From contig NZ_CP011807.3 in the NCBI RefSeq assembly GCF_001029105.3, positions 372,001-436,000 on the forward strand: a stretch of DNA of 64,000 nt. The letters are read 5' to 3'. Origin of the DNA: Pandoraea faecigallinarum (lineage in GTDB: Bacteria > Pseudomonadota > Gammaproteobacteria > Burkholderiales > Burkholderiaceae). The notes beneath the pieces were generated by a model that saw only the letters and a program-made list of their open reading frames with translations, searched no databases and was not told the DNA's origin. Position numbers and translations under genes: made by a program. Shown one piece after another: positions 25,526 to 33,813 of the stretch (positions within the stretch are counted from its first letter, which is position 1; each line of letters starts with the position of its first letter).

Positions 25526-27658
25526 TCAGTTCTCCGGCTCGGGCGGGGCCATCGGCGGCGTGTGGCGTCTGCCTGGGGCGCTCGCGGCAGGATTGCCAGA
25601 TAACGCCACGACGGAGTCCGGGGCCGGCTTCGCATAGAAGGCCGGGAGGGACAGCGCGGAGGGGTCCGACGTTCCTGATGCGCCTCCCGACGTTCCCCCC
25701 GAACTCGCCGTGCTGGCGACGCTGCCCAGACTCGTCTGGCTGCTCAGCGTGCCGCGGCGCCCGGCGAGCGGCCGCGTGACCGACACGGTGTAGGGATAAC
25801 CGCTCCGATGGCCGATGTCCGAGAGCGCGGCGTCCAGAATGTCGACCACGTCATGCGGGCCATCGGCTCGTGCGAACGAGATCGCCTTGTTGCGGCTCCA
25901 CGGATCGAGCAACAGTGTCGTATCGCGGGTCATGTAGACCGCCCACGCGAACTGCGCCGACGAAACACCATCCTGATGCAGGCTCAGGCGGGGTTGTGGC
26001 GTCGAGATGTCGAGCATTTCGATGAACAGCGGCGATTCCGTGTAGAGCACCATGACGTGCGGCGGCCTGTTTTTCGGCTGCACCGTAATCATGCGAAGCT
26101 GGCTGACGTCGATGCCGTCCTGAAGCAGAAAGCGAAACAGAATCTCGGCGTTCTCCTGACAAAACGCTTCGGCAAAGGGGTGGTCGTAGTAGTACCGTGC
26201 GGTCACCTCGGCGGCCTGGCGTTGCTGCTTGACCAGCGGCGACTGACGGTCGATGTCCTTCATCAGCGTTCGCAGCGAGACACGATGATCGATGATCGAG
26301 TTGTCGCGCATCGTGCGCAGGTCGGGACGGTTCGAGCGGATCAGATGCAGGCGGGCGAGGTCGGCGAACGAATTCTGAATCGCCTCCTGCGCCGATTCGT
26401 CGGGCAGGTGCCGGGTCGCCGCGAAGATGTCCTCGAAGCTTCCCGCGATGCTGTCCGGTGTCAGGGGGCGGCTGGAGCCGCAGCCGCCGCCACACAGGCG
26501 CAAGGGCTCATGCGCCTGCCACCGGTCAGTCGACGGATCGTACGTGACGGGCACCTGGGCGCGGTTGCGGCGCGGGGCGTCGACGAGCCAATGATCGGCG
26601 CTCATTCCCGGCGTGGCCCGGTAGTATCCCGCCTCGCCGCGCAGATAATGACGGCCGTTCACGATCACGAGACGTGTGGCCTCCCGTGTCGGCAATTCCG
26701 CTTCCGAGAACGTCTGTTCGTAACCGTCGAGATGGTCGAATTCCCCCTGAATCGCGAAGCGGCTCGTGGGCGCACGACGCTCGGAAAGATTGTCAGGCAC
26801 GCCGGCGAAGCGCACGGATTGGTCGTCGGGCGTCCGGCGGGGCGCCCAGGCCTGTCGGGAATCCGCTTGGCGAATGACGTCAGGTGCGGCGGCCACGGCG
26901 CTCGCAGCGGTCGCTTCGCGGGGTCTTGCCGATATTGCGCCGCCGCGAGGCGACCCGAACTGCACCAGATCAATGAGGCGGTCGATGGATGGCCGCTTGC
27001 CTTCGAGGCCATCGACCGTCGCTTCCGAGATTTCGGCGGGCAGTCGCAGCAGTTGCACTTCCGGAATGAGGCCCGTCGTGATGTCCACGGCACTCGTCCA
27101 GCCTCGCATCGTCCTGCGCGTCTCGGGGGAGACTTCTTGCCCGGTCATGAGCGTGTAGGCATCGGTCATCGATTCGCCGGCACTGGTAAATGGCGCGCGT
27201 GCTGCGGCCAGCGCTCTGAGCGCGTCGACGACGTCGTAATCGGTCTTGATCCCCGAAGTCTGCACGGGCTCGACGATCACCGTATCCGGTACGATGGCTG
27301 GCGGCGGCAGATGGGCCTCGCCGTCGAATCGATGTACGGCTCCGGCGCCTTCGGGCACTACGGACGGGTCGCGCGGGCGGCGCGGTAACGATGCCGTCGC
27401 ACCGGCGGCGAAATTCGCGACGAGCATGACCGCGAGCGCCGCGGGCCAGATGCCGTTGCCACGCTCACCGCGTTCGACATGTCTGCCATGCCGGCGCGCC
27501 GGTGACGAACAACGTGCGGCGCGGAGCGACGCGCACTCGGAGCGAGCGCCGCGAAATGCGCCCGCGAAACCTGCGGCGCGTCGCTTGCGCGGCGCGCCGT
27601 GCGGTGCGCCATAGCAGGCGGGCGCGCGGTGAGCGAGAGGGTGAGCCGTCAAAGCCAT
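25526..27658 (-). CDS. Exported putative Cys-His-Asp enzyme, paralog B (second gene of the tandem family)
   Basis: This 710-aa paralog has the same layout: basic extension 1-69, hydrophobic segment 70-89 (IWPAALAVMLVANFAAGA), N-domain about 138-235 (YDVVDALRAL, TGLIPEVQLLRLPAEI, GKRPSIDRL), middle domain about 305-460 (YLRGEAGYY, ADHWLVD, CGGGC at 389-393, TPDSIAGS), and the triad C500 (EAFCQENAEILF), H534 (RPPHVMVLYTES) and D585 (LLLDPWS). The tail from 637 is Ser/Gly/Thr/Pro-rich. It lies 27 bp after paralog A and 40 bp before paralog C, so the three form one transcription unit. Function is unknown; secreted protease, deamidase or transglutaminase activity is the leading guess. Confidence 0.75.
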   Translation of the reverse strand: MALTAHPLAHRAPACYGAPHGAPRKRRAAGFAGAFRGARSECASLRAARCSSPARRHGRHVERGERGNGIWPAALAVMLVANFAAGATASLPRRPRDPSVVPEGAGAVHRFDGEAHLPPPAIVPDTVIVEPVQTSGIKTDYDVVDALRALAAARAPFTSAGESMTDAYTLMTGQEVSPETRRTMRGWTSAVDITTGLIPEVQLLRLPAEISEATVDGLEGKRPSIDRLIDLVQFGSPRGGAISARPREATAASAVAAAPDVIRQADSRQAWAPRRTPDDQSVRFAGVPDNLSERRAPTSRFAIQGEFDHLDGYEQTFSEAELPTREATRLVIVNGRHYLRGEAGYYRATPGMSADHWLVDAPRRNRAQVPVTYDPSTDRWQAHEPLRLCGGGCGSSRPLTPDSIAGSFEDIFAATRHLPDESAQEAIQNSFADLARLHLIRSNRPDLRTMRDNSIIDHRVSLRTLMKDIDRQSPLVKQQRQAAEVTARYYYDHPFAEAFCQENAEILFRFLLQDGIDVSQLRMITVQPKNRPPHVMVLYTESPLFIEMLDISTPQPRLSLHQDGVSSAQFAWAVYMTRDTTLLLDPWSRNKAISFARADGPHDVVDILDAALSDIGHRSGYPYTVSVTRPLAGRRGTLSSQTSLGSVASTASSGGTSGGASGTSDPSALSLPAFYAKPAPDSVVALSGNPAASAPGRRHTPPMAPPEPEN

Positions 27659-27685
27659 GATGAAGCCTCCGAGGCAAGCGCCGGG

Positions 27686-29743
27686 TTACTCAACGTCGCT
27701 GCTGACGCTTCCGAACAGACTCGATCTGCCGGACGTCGCACCGCTTCCGCTTCTGCTTCCGTTTCCACTATTACCGCTATTGCCTCCACTGCCTGCACTC
27801 GCCAGACTGCTGACGCTTGCCCGGCGGCTGTCGAGCGGACGCGTGATCGACACGCGATACCCGTGTCCCGGGCGATGGCCGATGTCGGCGAATGCGGCGT
27901 CGAGCGCATCGACCATTTCCACTGCATGATTGGTGCGCACGAACGATGTGGCTCGCGAATGGCTCCATGGATCGAGCAGGATGGTGGAGTCGCGCGATTC
28001 GTACACTTCGCGCGCGAACACCGTGTCGGTAATGCCATCCGGACGGGCGTTCGACGGCGGTTGAGGTGTCGCCGCTTCGAGCAGCGCGACGAGACGTTCC
28101 GACTCGGTGTACAGCACGAGCACGTGCGGTGGCCGGTTTCTGGGCTGCACGGTAATCATGCGCAGGCGTTCGGCGGGAATGCCATTCGCCAGCAGATAGT
28201 GAAAGAGGATCTCCGAGTTCTCCTGACAGAACGCCTCGGTGTACCGATTCCAGTAGTAGTACAGCGTCGTAATCATCGATGCCTCTTCCTGCTGCCGGAT
28301 CAGTGGGAGATTGCGCTTGATGTGTTTCATCGACGCTCGCAATGCCGCGCGGTGGTTGACGATCGAGTTGTCGCGCATCATGTTCAGATCCGGCCGGTTG
28401 CTGCGTGTCAGATGCAGCAGGCTGAGATCGTCGAACGCATGACGAATCCCGTCTCGCGTGTGCTCGTCGCGAAGGTGCGCGGTGGCCTCCAGAATTTTCT
28501 CCTCATCGTGAACAATGCTGTCGGGCGTCGCTGCCCGGCTCGGGGCGCAGCCGCCGCCGCAAAGGCGCAGCGGCGCCTCGGCGCGCCACCGGCCCGTGGG
28601 CGCGTCGTAGTGGACGGGCACTTGCGCCACATGTCCGCTTCCCCGTGGGGCGACGACGAGCCAGTGGTCCGTGCTCAATCCGCGCGTCGCATGGTAAAAG
28701 CCGGCGTCGCCGCGCAAGTAGTGTTTCCCGTCGACCAGCAGAAGCCGGCGATCCTCGCCCGCGGGCAGACGGTCGTACGGCAGCGACTGCGCGTAGCCCT
28801 GCAAGTGCTCCTGTTCTCCTTCAATCGTCCAGCCATGCCTGGATTGCGCGAACGGCGACGGTACGTCACGCGCCACTTCGCTGGCATGGGCCGGCGCAAT
28901 GTCGGGGCCGTCCTGCCGGAGTGCGACAAGTTGGCGGCGGGCGTCGAGTTGCCGCTGTCTGAACACACTGGCGAAATTCGGGCGTGCACGCACGATGCCT
29001 GCGCTGGCGCCGCCGCGCACATCCGCCGATTGCATCCATTGGACGATGCGTTCGGTCTGCGGCGCACGTCCTTCCATGGCGTCGGCAGCCATGGCGGCGG
29101 CATCGCCCGGCATTCGCGTCAACCGGATGTCGGGGATCAGGCCGGTGGCGAAATCCAGTGCCTGTGCCCACTCGCCGATGGTTCTGCGGGTGTCCGGCGC
29201 CACGGAATGGCCGGTGAGCGATGCGTACATCTGGACGAGCGAATCGCCGGTATGCCGGAACGGATGAGCGGATGCGGCGATGACGTCGAGGAATTCCGCG
29301 AGCGTATAGTCCGATTTGATCGCCGGGGCTTCCAGGGGGCGGATCGAGATGACGCCGGAGGGCGCGGGGGAATGACCCGTTTCAATGCACGGGGACCTCG
29401 GGGGAACGGTTCCCACCTCGGCACAGTCGACGGCGCGGATCGTACCGCGCGGGAGCGTGCGCGCGGAGGTCGGCGACGCCAGATTGGCGACCAGCAACAC
29501 AGCGAACGCCGCCGGCCAGACAGCGTCGCCCGGGGACGGCGCGGAGGCGGCGTGCACGCGGCGCGTGCCCCGGCTTGCCTGCGTTGTATTGCACGAACGC
29601 GAACGCGTGACATGGGTAGCATCCGCCGTACACGCGCGGCGCAATGCGTGTGACAGGTGGGCTGGCGGCGCGCGATGCCTCGCCGGTGACAGGCCATAGT
29701 GCGGCGTGAGCTGGCGGGGGCTGTGATGCGGGACGTGCGGCAT
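27686..29743 (-). CDS. Exported putative Cys-His-Asp enzyme, paralog A (first gene of the tandem family)
   Basis: The first gene of the trio encodes 685 aa. The start MPHVPHHSP follows CGGGAGAG at seven bases; an upstream in-frame ATG lacks support. The parts are: His/Arg/Pro-rich extension 1-74, hydrophobic segment 75-94 (VWPAAFAVLLVANLAS), N-domain about 143-240 (YTLAEFLDVI, TGLIPDIRLTRMP), middle domain about 315-465 (YLRGDAGFY, TDHWLVV, CGGGC at 395-399, TPDSI, MRDNSIVNHR), and the triad C506 (EAFCQENSEILF), H540 (RPPHVLVLYTES) and D591 (LLDPWS). The C-terminal 50 residues are Ser/Gly/Asn-rich. Cys-to-His (34) and His-to-Asp (51) distances are identical in all three paralogs, which supports selection on a real active site. 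Confidence 0.75.
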   Translation of the reverse strand: MPHVPHHSPRQLTPHYGLSPARHRAPPAHLSHALRRACTADATHVTRSRSCNTTQASRGTRRVHAASAPSPGDAVWPAAFAVLLVANLASPTSARTLPRGTIRAVDCAEVGTVPPRSPCIETGHSPAPSGVISIRPLEAPAIKSDYTLAEFLDVIAASAHPFRHTGDSLVQMYASLTGHSVAPDTRRTIGEWAQALDFATGLIPDIRLTRMPGDAAAMAADAMEGRAPQTERIVQWMQSADVRGGASAGIVRARPNFASVFRQRQLDARRQLVALRQDGPDIAPAHASEVARDVPSPFAQSRHGWTIEGEQEHLQGYAQSLPYDRLPAGEDRRLLLVDGKHYLRGDAGFYHATRGLSTDHWLVVAPRGSGHVAQVPVHYDAPTGRWRAEAPLRLCGGGCAPSRAATPDSIVHDEEKILEATAHLRDEHTRDGIRHAFDDLSLLHLTRSNRPDLNMMRDNSIVNHRAALRASMKHIKRNLPLIRQQEEASMITTLYYYWNRYTEAFCQENSEILFHYLLANGIPAERLRMITVQPRNRPPHVLVLYTESERLVALLEAATPQPPSNARPDGITDTVFAREVYESRDSTILLDPWSHSRATSFVRTNHAVEMVDALDAAFADIGHRPGHGYRVSITRPLDSRRASVSSLASAGSGGNSGNSGNGSRSGSGATSGRSSLFGSVSSDVE

Positions 29744-29900
29744 GGCGATCTCTCCCGAGATAAGGGCCACCGCACACGCCGCATGATGATGGATGTGCCG
29801 ACGTTTCGGTAGCCCGGGAGGAGAAGACTGCCATTGCGCCACGGCAGCGGGCTTGCGTATCGGTCAGGACAACTATCGATTTGCGCGCGGACGTTCACGC

Positions 29901-29933
29901 AACCACACGAATGCTGGCATCAAACGTGTGGTT
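29901..29933. other. Inverted repeat AACCACACG / CGTGTGGTT
   Basis: Nine-base perfect arms with a 15-base loop lie 17 bp after the stop of the nitronate monooxygenase gene and 158 bp before the start of paralog A. It could end the upstream transcript (no T-tract follows) or be an operator of the paralog operon. Confidence 0.45.
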
Positions 29934-29949
29934 CGAAGCTCTTGTCGGA

Positions 29950-30897
29950 TCAGCTCGCGAGCCGTTTGCGTGTGTCGTCGTATTCCTGTTTCAGACGCGC
30001 GATGATTTCGGCGGCCGGACGCACGTCGTCCATCAGGCCCACGCCCTGCCCGGCGCCCCAGATATCCTTCCACGCCTTTGCTTTGGAGAAGTTCATTGCG
30101 GACTTGTCGGCCGTGGGAAGATTATCGGGATCGAGGCCCGCATTCAGAATGCTCTGGCGAATGTAATTGCCCGACACGCCGGTGAAGAGGTTGGTGTAGA
30201 CGATGTCGTTGGCGCTCGCATCGACGATGGCTTGCTTGTAAGCGTCGCTCGCGTTCGCTTCTGACGACGCGATGAAGCGCGTGCCGATGTAGGCAAGGTC
30301 GGCCCCCATCGCCTGCGCCGCGAGAATCGATCCGCCGTTGGCGATCGAGCCGGAAAGCACGATGGGGCCGTCGAAGATCTTGCGCACTTCGCCCACCAGC
30401 GCGAACGGCGAGAGCATGCCCGCATGACCGCCCGCGCCGGCTGCGACGAGAATCAGACCGTCCACACCCGCTTCGAGCGCCTTGTTGGCGTGACGCAGGT
30501 TGATCACGTCGTGCAGCACGATGCCGCCGTAGCTGTGCACCGCATCGAGCACTTCCCTGGGCGGTGCGCGCAGGCTCGTGATGAAGATCGGCACGCGATG
30601 CTCGACGCATACGCGCACGTCGTGTTCGAGACGCTGGTTCGATTGATGCACGATCTGATTCACGGCGAGCGGGCCGACGAGCGCATCGGGATTCGCCGCC
30701 TTGTACGCGGCCAGTTCTTCGGTAATACGCGAGAGCCAGTCTTCGAGAATCTGCGGCTCGCGTGCGTTCAGGGCGGGGAAGGCGCCGACGATGCCCGCCT
30801 TGCATTGGGCGAGCACCAGCTCCGGGTAACTCACGATGAACATCGGCGATGCCACCACGGGCAGCGCCAGGTTTTGCAGAATCTTGGGAAGGGCCAT
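29950..30897 (-). CDS. Nitronate monooxygenase (2-nitropropane dioxygenase family)
   Basis: The 315-aa FMN-dependent TIM-barrel enzyme oxidises alkyl nitronates. Family motifs include GAFPALNAR at the N-terminus, a catalytic-type His in LHDVINLRHA, GAGGHAGMLSPFALVGEVR (about residues 165-183) for phosphate binding, and MGADLAYIGTRFIAS. CAGGAGACTCC precedes the ATG of MALPKILQNL; the upstream in-frame extension is promoter sequence. It is a single gene, not obviously co-transcribed with its neighbours. It may serve in detoxifying propionate-3-nitronate or nitroalkanes. Confidence 0.9.
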   Translation of the reverse strand: MALPKILQNLALPVVASPMFIVSYPELVLAQCKAGIVGAFPALNAREPQILEDWLSRITEELAAYKAANPDALVGPLAVNQIVHQSNQRLEHDVRVCVEHRVPIFITSLRAPPREVLDAVHSYGGIVLHDVINLRHANKALEAGVDGLILVAAGAGGHAGMLSPFALVGEVRKIFDGPIVLSGSIANGGSILAAQAMGADLAYIGTRFIASSEANASDAYKQAIVDASANDIVYTNLFTGVSGNYIRQSILNAGLDPDNLPTADKSAMNFSKAKAWKDIWGAGQGVGLMDDVRPAAEIIARLKQEYDDTRKRLAS

Positions 30898-31271
30898 GGA
30901 GTCTCCTGAGGCGGGACGGCCGGCGCACGGCGTGCGCGGCGTCGGTACGTGGTGGCGTGTCGCGACGGGACGCGTGCAACGACTTCTGTTCGCGAACGGT
31001 CGTTCGATTATAGGGGGATTCATGGGTTGCCCGGCGAGCGTTCACTCGAAGAAAGCTTCAGTTCGCACGGTTCGATTTCCCTGGTATCAGGGAAAGTCCT
31101 CTTGGGGGATGCCAGCTGAGCTGACTACGATGAAGACGCGTGCCAGGGACATCGGCATCACCGTGTCGCAGGACGGACGCCGCGTTAGCGACCGCAGCGT
31201 TCGTCCGGCACGTCACGTCCTCAAACGCCGCTTGCCGGGACCCGGCGTGCGGCGTTATTTTTTTGCCCGGC
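30898..31271. other. Intergenic region with an orphan plus-strand terminator
   Basis: This 374-bp gap has no supported protein gene. It ends in a strong hairpin with a T-tract on the plus strand at 31225-31264, although no plus-strand gene lies upstream. Several further complementary stretches (for example TCCCTGGTATCAGGGA near 31078-31093) suggest that a small RNA could be encoded here. Confidence 0.45.
31225..31264 (+). terminator. Intrinsic terminator, T-tract on plus strand
   Basis: AACGCCGC and GCGGCGTT enclose a second stem (GCCGG/CCGGC), followed by A and six T on the plus strand. On the minus strand only TTT follows, 8 bp after the stop of the metallo-hydrolase gene. It may work in both directions but is built best for a plus-strand transcript. 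Confidence 0.7.
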
Positions 31272-32195
31272 TCAGACCGCGTGCAGCGTGTCGGCCTCGC
31301 TGTCGTACCGCAGTGCCCCCGCTTTGGCGAGTTCCGCAACCAGTGTGTCGAGCAGCGCGGGCCAGCCCGACGGCGGAGCGAGCATCGCCGCCGCGTTGCG
31401 CCACGCGCGCGCGGTGTCGAGCGTCGCCTTGAGCGATGCGCCCGTCATCGTCACTTCGGCCATGAGACGAAAAACGATCAACACCTTGAGTGCGTTGCGC
31501 GCGTTGCGTGCGGGATCGCCTTGCAGGTAGTCGAGGCGCGAGCGCGCGGCGGCCAGTGCGCCGTCGATGTCCTCGAACGGCTTGCCGTGGCCCGGAATGA
31601 CCAGCGAGACGTCGATCTGCTCAATGAGGTCGAGCACAGCGGCCTGCTCCGCGAATCCCGACTCGCCGTCGAGTTCCGGGAAGATCACACCGAAGCCGCG
31701 TTCCCACAGGGCGTCGCCGGAAATCAGGATGCCGTCGGTGGCGTTGTAGAGCATGAGCGCGTGCGGATCGTGGCCCGGTGCGCCGAGCACCAGCCATTCG
31801 CGATCGCCGAGCGGCACCGTGTCGCCGGGCGAGAGCGTGTCGTCGAACGTGAAGCGCGCGCACTGCTGGCCGGTCGCCTCGAACGACAGGCGTTTCTCGT
31901 CCCAGTGACGCACCGGATCGGCTTGCGCCGCGGGCACCCACGTGCGGCAGCCGTAACGCGCCTGCAACGCGGCGTTACCGCCACAGTGATCGGAGTGAAG
32001 ATGGGTGTTGACGAGGCGCGCGAGCGGCTGGCCTTCGGGCAGGGCATGCGCGACGAGGGCGAGCGTTTGGGCCGAATGGCTGACGTAACCGCTGTCGACG
32101 AGCGTCGGCGCTTCACCGAGGAACAGCACGTTGTTCGATGAGAGCCAGCCGCGCTCGAACACGCGCAGCCCGGCAGGCAGGGCAAGCGAGGTCAT
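31272..32195 (-). CDS. Metallo-beta-lactamase-fold hydrolase
   Basis: The 307-aa protein has the MBL signature HLHSDHCGG (about residues 66-74), with further ligands H at GHDPHAL (near 148), the Asp in SGDALWERG (near 168) and VIPGHG (near 215). The fold suggests a hydroxyacylglutathione hydrolase- or lactonase-like hydrolase binding two zinc ions. A C-terminal helical extension (KVLIVFRLMAEV) is typical of the LACTB2-like group. Substrate is unknown. It is in the same orientation as the MaoC-like gene 48 bp upstream and may be co-transcribed. Confidence 0.85.
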   Translation of the reverse strand: MTSLALPAGLRVFERGWLSSNNVLFLGEAPTLVDSGYVSHSAQTLALVAHALPEGQPLARLVNTHLHSDHCGGNAALQARYGCRTWVPAAQADPVRHWDEKRLSFEATGQQCARFTFDDTLSPGDTVPLGDREWLVLGAPGHDPHALMLYNATDGILISGDALWERGFGVIFPELDGESGFAEQAAVLDLIEQIDVSLVIPGHGKPFEDIDGALAAARSRLDYLQGDPARNARNALKVLIVFRLMAEVTMTGASLKATLDTARAWRNAAAMLAPPSGWPALLDTLVAELAKAGALRYDSEADTLHAV

Positions 32196-32243
32196 TGGGC
32201 GTATCTCATGGCGTGTCGGAAGGGGATTGGCACGGAGACCACC

Positions 32244-32675
32244 TTACGCCGGTCTGGCGCACACGAGGATCTTGGCCGTGGCGACGATGACGGTCTCGCC
32301 ACGCTGGTTGACGGCTTCGCCGTCGAGCGAAACGATGTCGCCCGCGAGCTTGTCCTTCCACACGCTGTCCGTGACGGTCCAGCGCACAGTGATGTCGTCG
32401 CCCGCATGCACGGCGCGGCGCAGCTTCATGTCGAACTCCAGCCCGAGTGGCTGCGCCGTCTTCGAATAGTGCGTGGCGAGCAGCGCGGCGAGGTAGGACA
32501 TTTGCTGCGTGCCCGACGAAATCAGCCCGCCGAAACGTGGATCGGCGGCGGCATAGTCGGCGTCGAGATGCAGCGGATTGAAGTCGTGCGCGAGTGTGGA
32601 AAATTCGCGGATCGATTCAGGTGAGAAATGGTGACTGGCGGAGAACGTCTCGCCAACGGCAACGATTTTTCCCAT
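32244..32675 (-). CDS. MaoC-like hotdog-fold (R)-hydratase/thioesterase
   Basis: The product (143 aa from the ATG; a TTG four codons earlier is an alternative) is a MaoC-type hotdog protein. The motif DFNPLHLDADYAAADPRFGG (about residues 30-49) holds the catalytic Asp/His of (R)-specific enoyl-CoA hydratases, and ISSGTQQMSYLAALL is the family's second block. It probably hydrates enoyl-CoA thioesters or acts on a related substrate. No good ribosome-binding site is visible at either start. The neighbouring MBL gene lies downstream. Confidence 0.82.
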   Translation of the reverse strand: MGKIVAVGETFSASHHFSPESIREFSTLAHDFNPLHLDADYAAADPRFGGLISSGTQQMSYLAALLATHYSKTAQPLGLEFDMKLRRAVHAGDDITVRWTVTDSVWKDKLAGDIVSLDGEAVNQRGETVIVATAKILVCARPA

Positions 32676-32727
32676 ATGCGATGACAATTAGGTGAGCAAT
32701 GCGGGCGCTGGCAGCCCGCCTTCGGTC

Positions 32728-33006
32728 TCAGGTGCCGTCCTTGTCCGGGGTCCCCCGGCTTCGGGCCACCACACGGCGATGCGGCAAGGGCGGCTCTTCG
32801 TGCTCGGCACGCCGCGCGGGCAGGCGCGACCAGACGAGGCGCTTGGCGTCCTCCGCCATCGTCGACCATGACGCGATCTCGTCGAGCGTGCGCCAGCATC
32901 CCGAGCACCAGCCCGTTGCCGGATTCATGCGGCAGATATTGGTGCACGGCGACGGCACGGGCGACGCGATCGATGCGATTGATGTGGGCGGTTCGGTGGG
33001 ATGCAT
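32728..33006 (-). CDS. DUF1289 small Cys-rich protein
   Basis: This 92-aa protein carries the DUF1289 signature PCTNICRMNPATGWCSGCWRTLDEIASW (residues 20-47) with four conserved cysteines, likely binding a metal or Fe-S cluster. The C-terminal half is basic (RLPARRAEHEEPPLPHRR). Its function is not known. It is on the same strand as the MaoC-like gene, 52 bp upstream of it. Confidence 0.85.
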   Translation of the reverse strand: MHPTEPPTSIASIASPVPSPCTNICRMNPATGWCSGCWRTLDEIASWSTMAEDAKRLVWSRLPARRAEHEEPPLPHRRVVARSRGTPDKDGT

Positions 33007-33023
33007 GGTGGCGCGCGATGTCG

Positions 33024-33143
33024 TCAGACGGACATGCCGAGTCTGGCCGTCTTCCCGTGCGACTTATCCTGACAGCGCGCCTGATCGGCGATCACGCGCT
33101 CGTGCTTGTCGGCGATACCGCGCACAAGTTGGGGACTCGGCAT
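33024..33143 (-). CDS. Possible small protein, 39 aa
   Basis: An ATG at 33143 is preceded by a strong AGGAG at seven bases and opens a 39-codon frame (MPSPQLVRGIADKHERVIAD at the start, TARLGMSV at the end) that stops with TGA. It lies between ybaK and the DUF1289 gene, all on the minus strand, with 32 and 17 bp gaps. The product would be basic, soluble and helical. There is no homology that I recognise. The ribosome-binding site and tight spacing are the main support. Confidence 0.45.
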   Translation of the reverse strand: MPSPQLVRGIADKHERVIADQARCQDKSHGKTARLGMSV

Positions 33144-33175
33144 GGCAGGTCTCCTCGATGTTCCTGTCCGGCGGC

Positions 33176-33694
33176 TCAGCTACGAAGCGCAACGTCGACC
33201 ACCGGCGCGCCCGTCATGGCCACCAACTGTTGCGGCGTGAGGTTGAACACGGCGTGCGGGTGCCCTGCGGCGGCCCACAGGCTCGCGAGTTTGAGCAGGT
33301 CCTCGTCGATCAGCGTGACCGGCGAGACAACGTGTCCGATCGGACTCACGCCGCCAATCGAGTAACCCGTCTTTTCCTTGACGAAGCGTGCGTCGGCGCG
33401 CGCCAGTTCACCGACTTGTGCGGCTACTTTCTTCTCGTCGACCCGATTGACGCCGCTGGCAATGACCAGCACCGGCGTGTCGTCCGCCGCGCGGCGGAAG
33501 ATGATCGACTTGGCAATCTGCGCGACTTCGCAGCCAAGGCCGGCGGCGGCTTCCGCCGACGTCTTGCCAGTGGCCGGCAGCAGCACGATCGGCTGGTCGT
33601 GTCCCATGCCGGCAAGCAGGCGCGCGACGTGGCGCGCACCCTCGGGGAGATCCTGCTCGTTGGCCGTTTCGGGGATCTGTGGCGTTTCGCTCAT
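33176..33694 (-). CDS. ybaK: YbaK/EbsC-family aminoacyl-tRNA editing protein
   Basis: The 172-aa protein belongs to the YbaK/ProX editing superfamily, which hydrolyses mischarged aminoacyl-tRNAs. Visible motifs are EVAQIAKSIIFRR, the KVAAQVG loop with catalytic-type Lys, and the GGVSPIGH segment (about residues 114-121), which is strongly conserved. Length fits the family. The start MSETPQIPET is supported because the larger open frame upstream runs inside mvaB in another frame. It follows mvaB by 119 bp. Confidence 0.88.
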   Translation of the reverse strand: MSETPQIPETANEQDLPEGARHVARLLAGMGHDQPIVLLPATGKTSAEAAAGLGCEVAQIAKSIIFRRAADDTPVLVIASGVNRVDEKKVAAQVGELARADARFVKEKTGYSIGGVSPIGHVVSPVTLIDEDLLKLASLWAAAGHPHAVFNLTPQQLVAMTGAPVVDVALRS

Positions 33695-33813
33695 GGTCGG
33701 GTCCGTGGAATCTGTGACGTGGCGTTGCCGGTCGTGGCCGGGGCAACGCCCGTCGGGAAGGGCAAGGGCTTCAATGGCTTCAGGCACTTCAAGCGCCTGG
33801 CCTTCACCGGGAA

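Noticed and set aside
27599..29653. 684-aa open frame on the plus strand
   Set aside because: It is the antisense shadow of paralogs A and B; it is Arg/His-rich with no domain, while the minus strand has conserved motifs in the right places.
23215..29743. Toxin-antitoxin or polymorphic toxin locus with immunity gene
   Set aside because: No small gene of immunity type follows or precedes any of the three paralogs; the gaps are only 27 and 40 bp.
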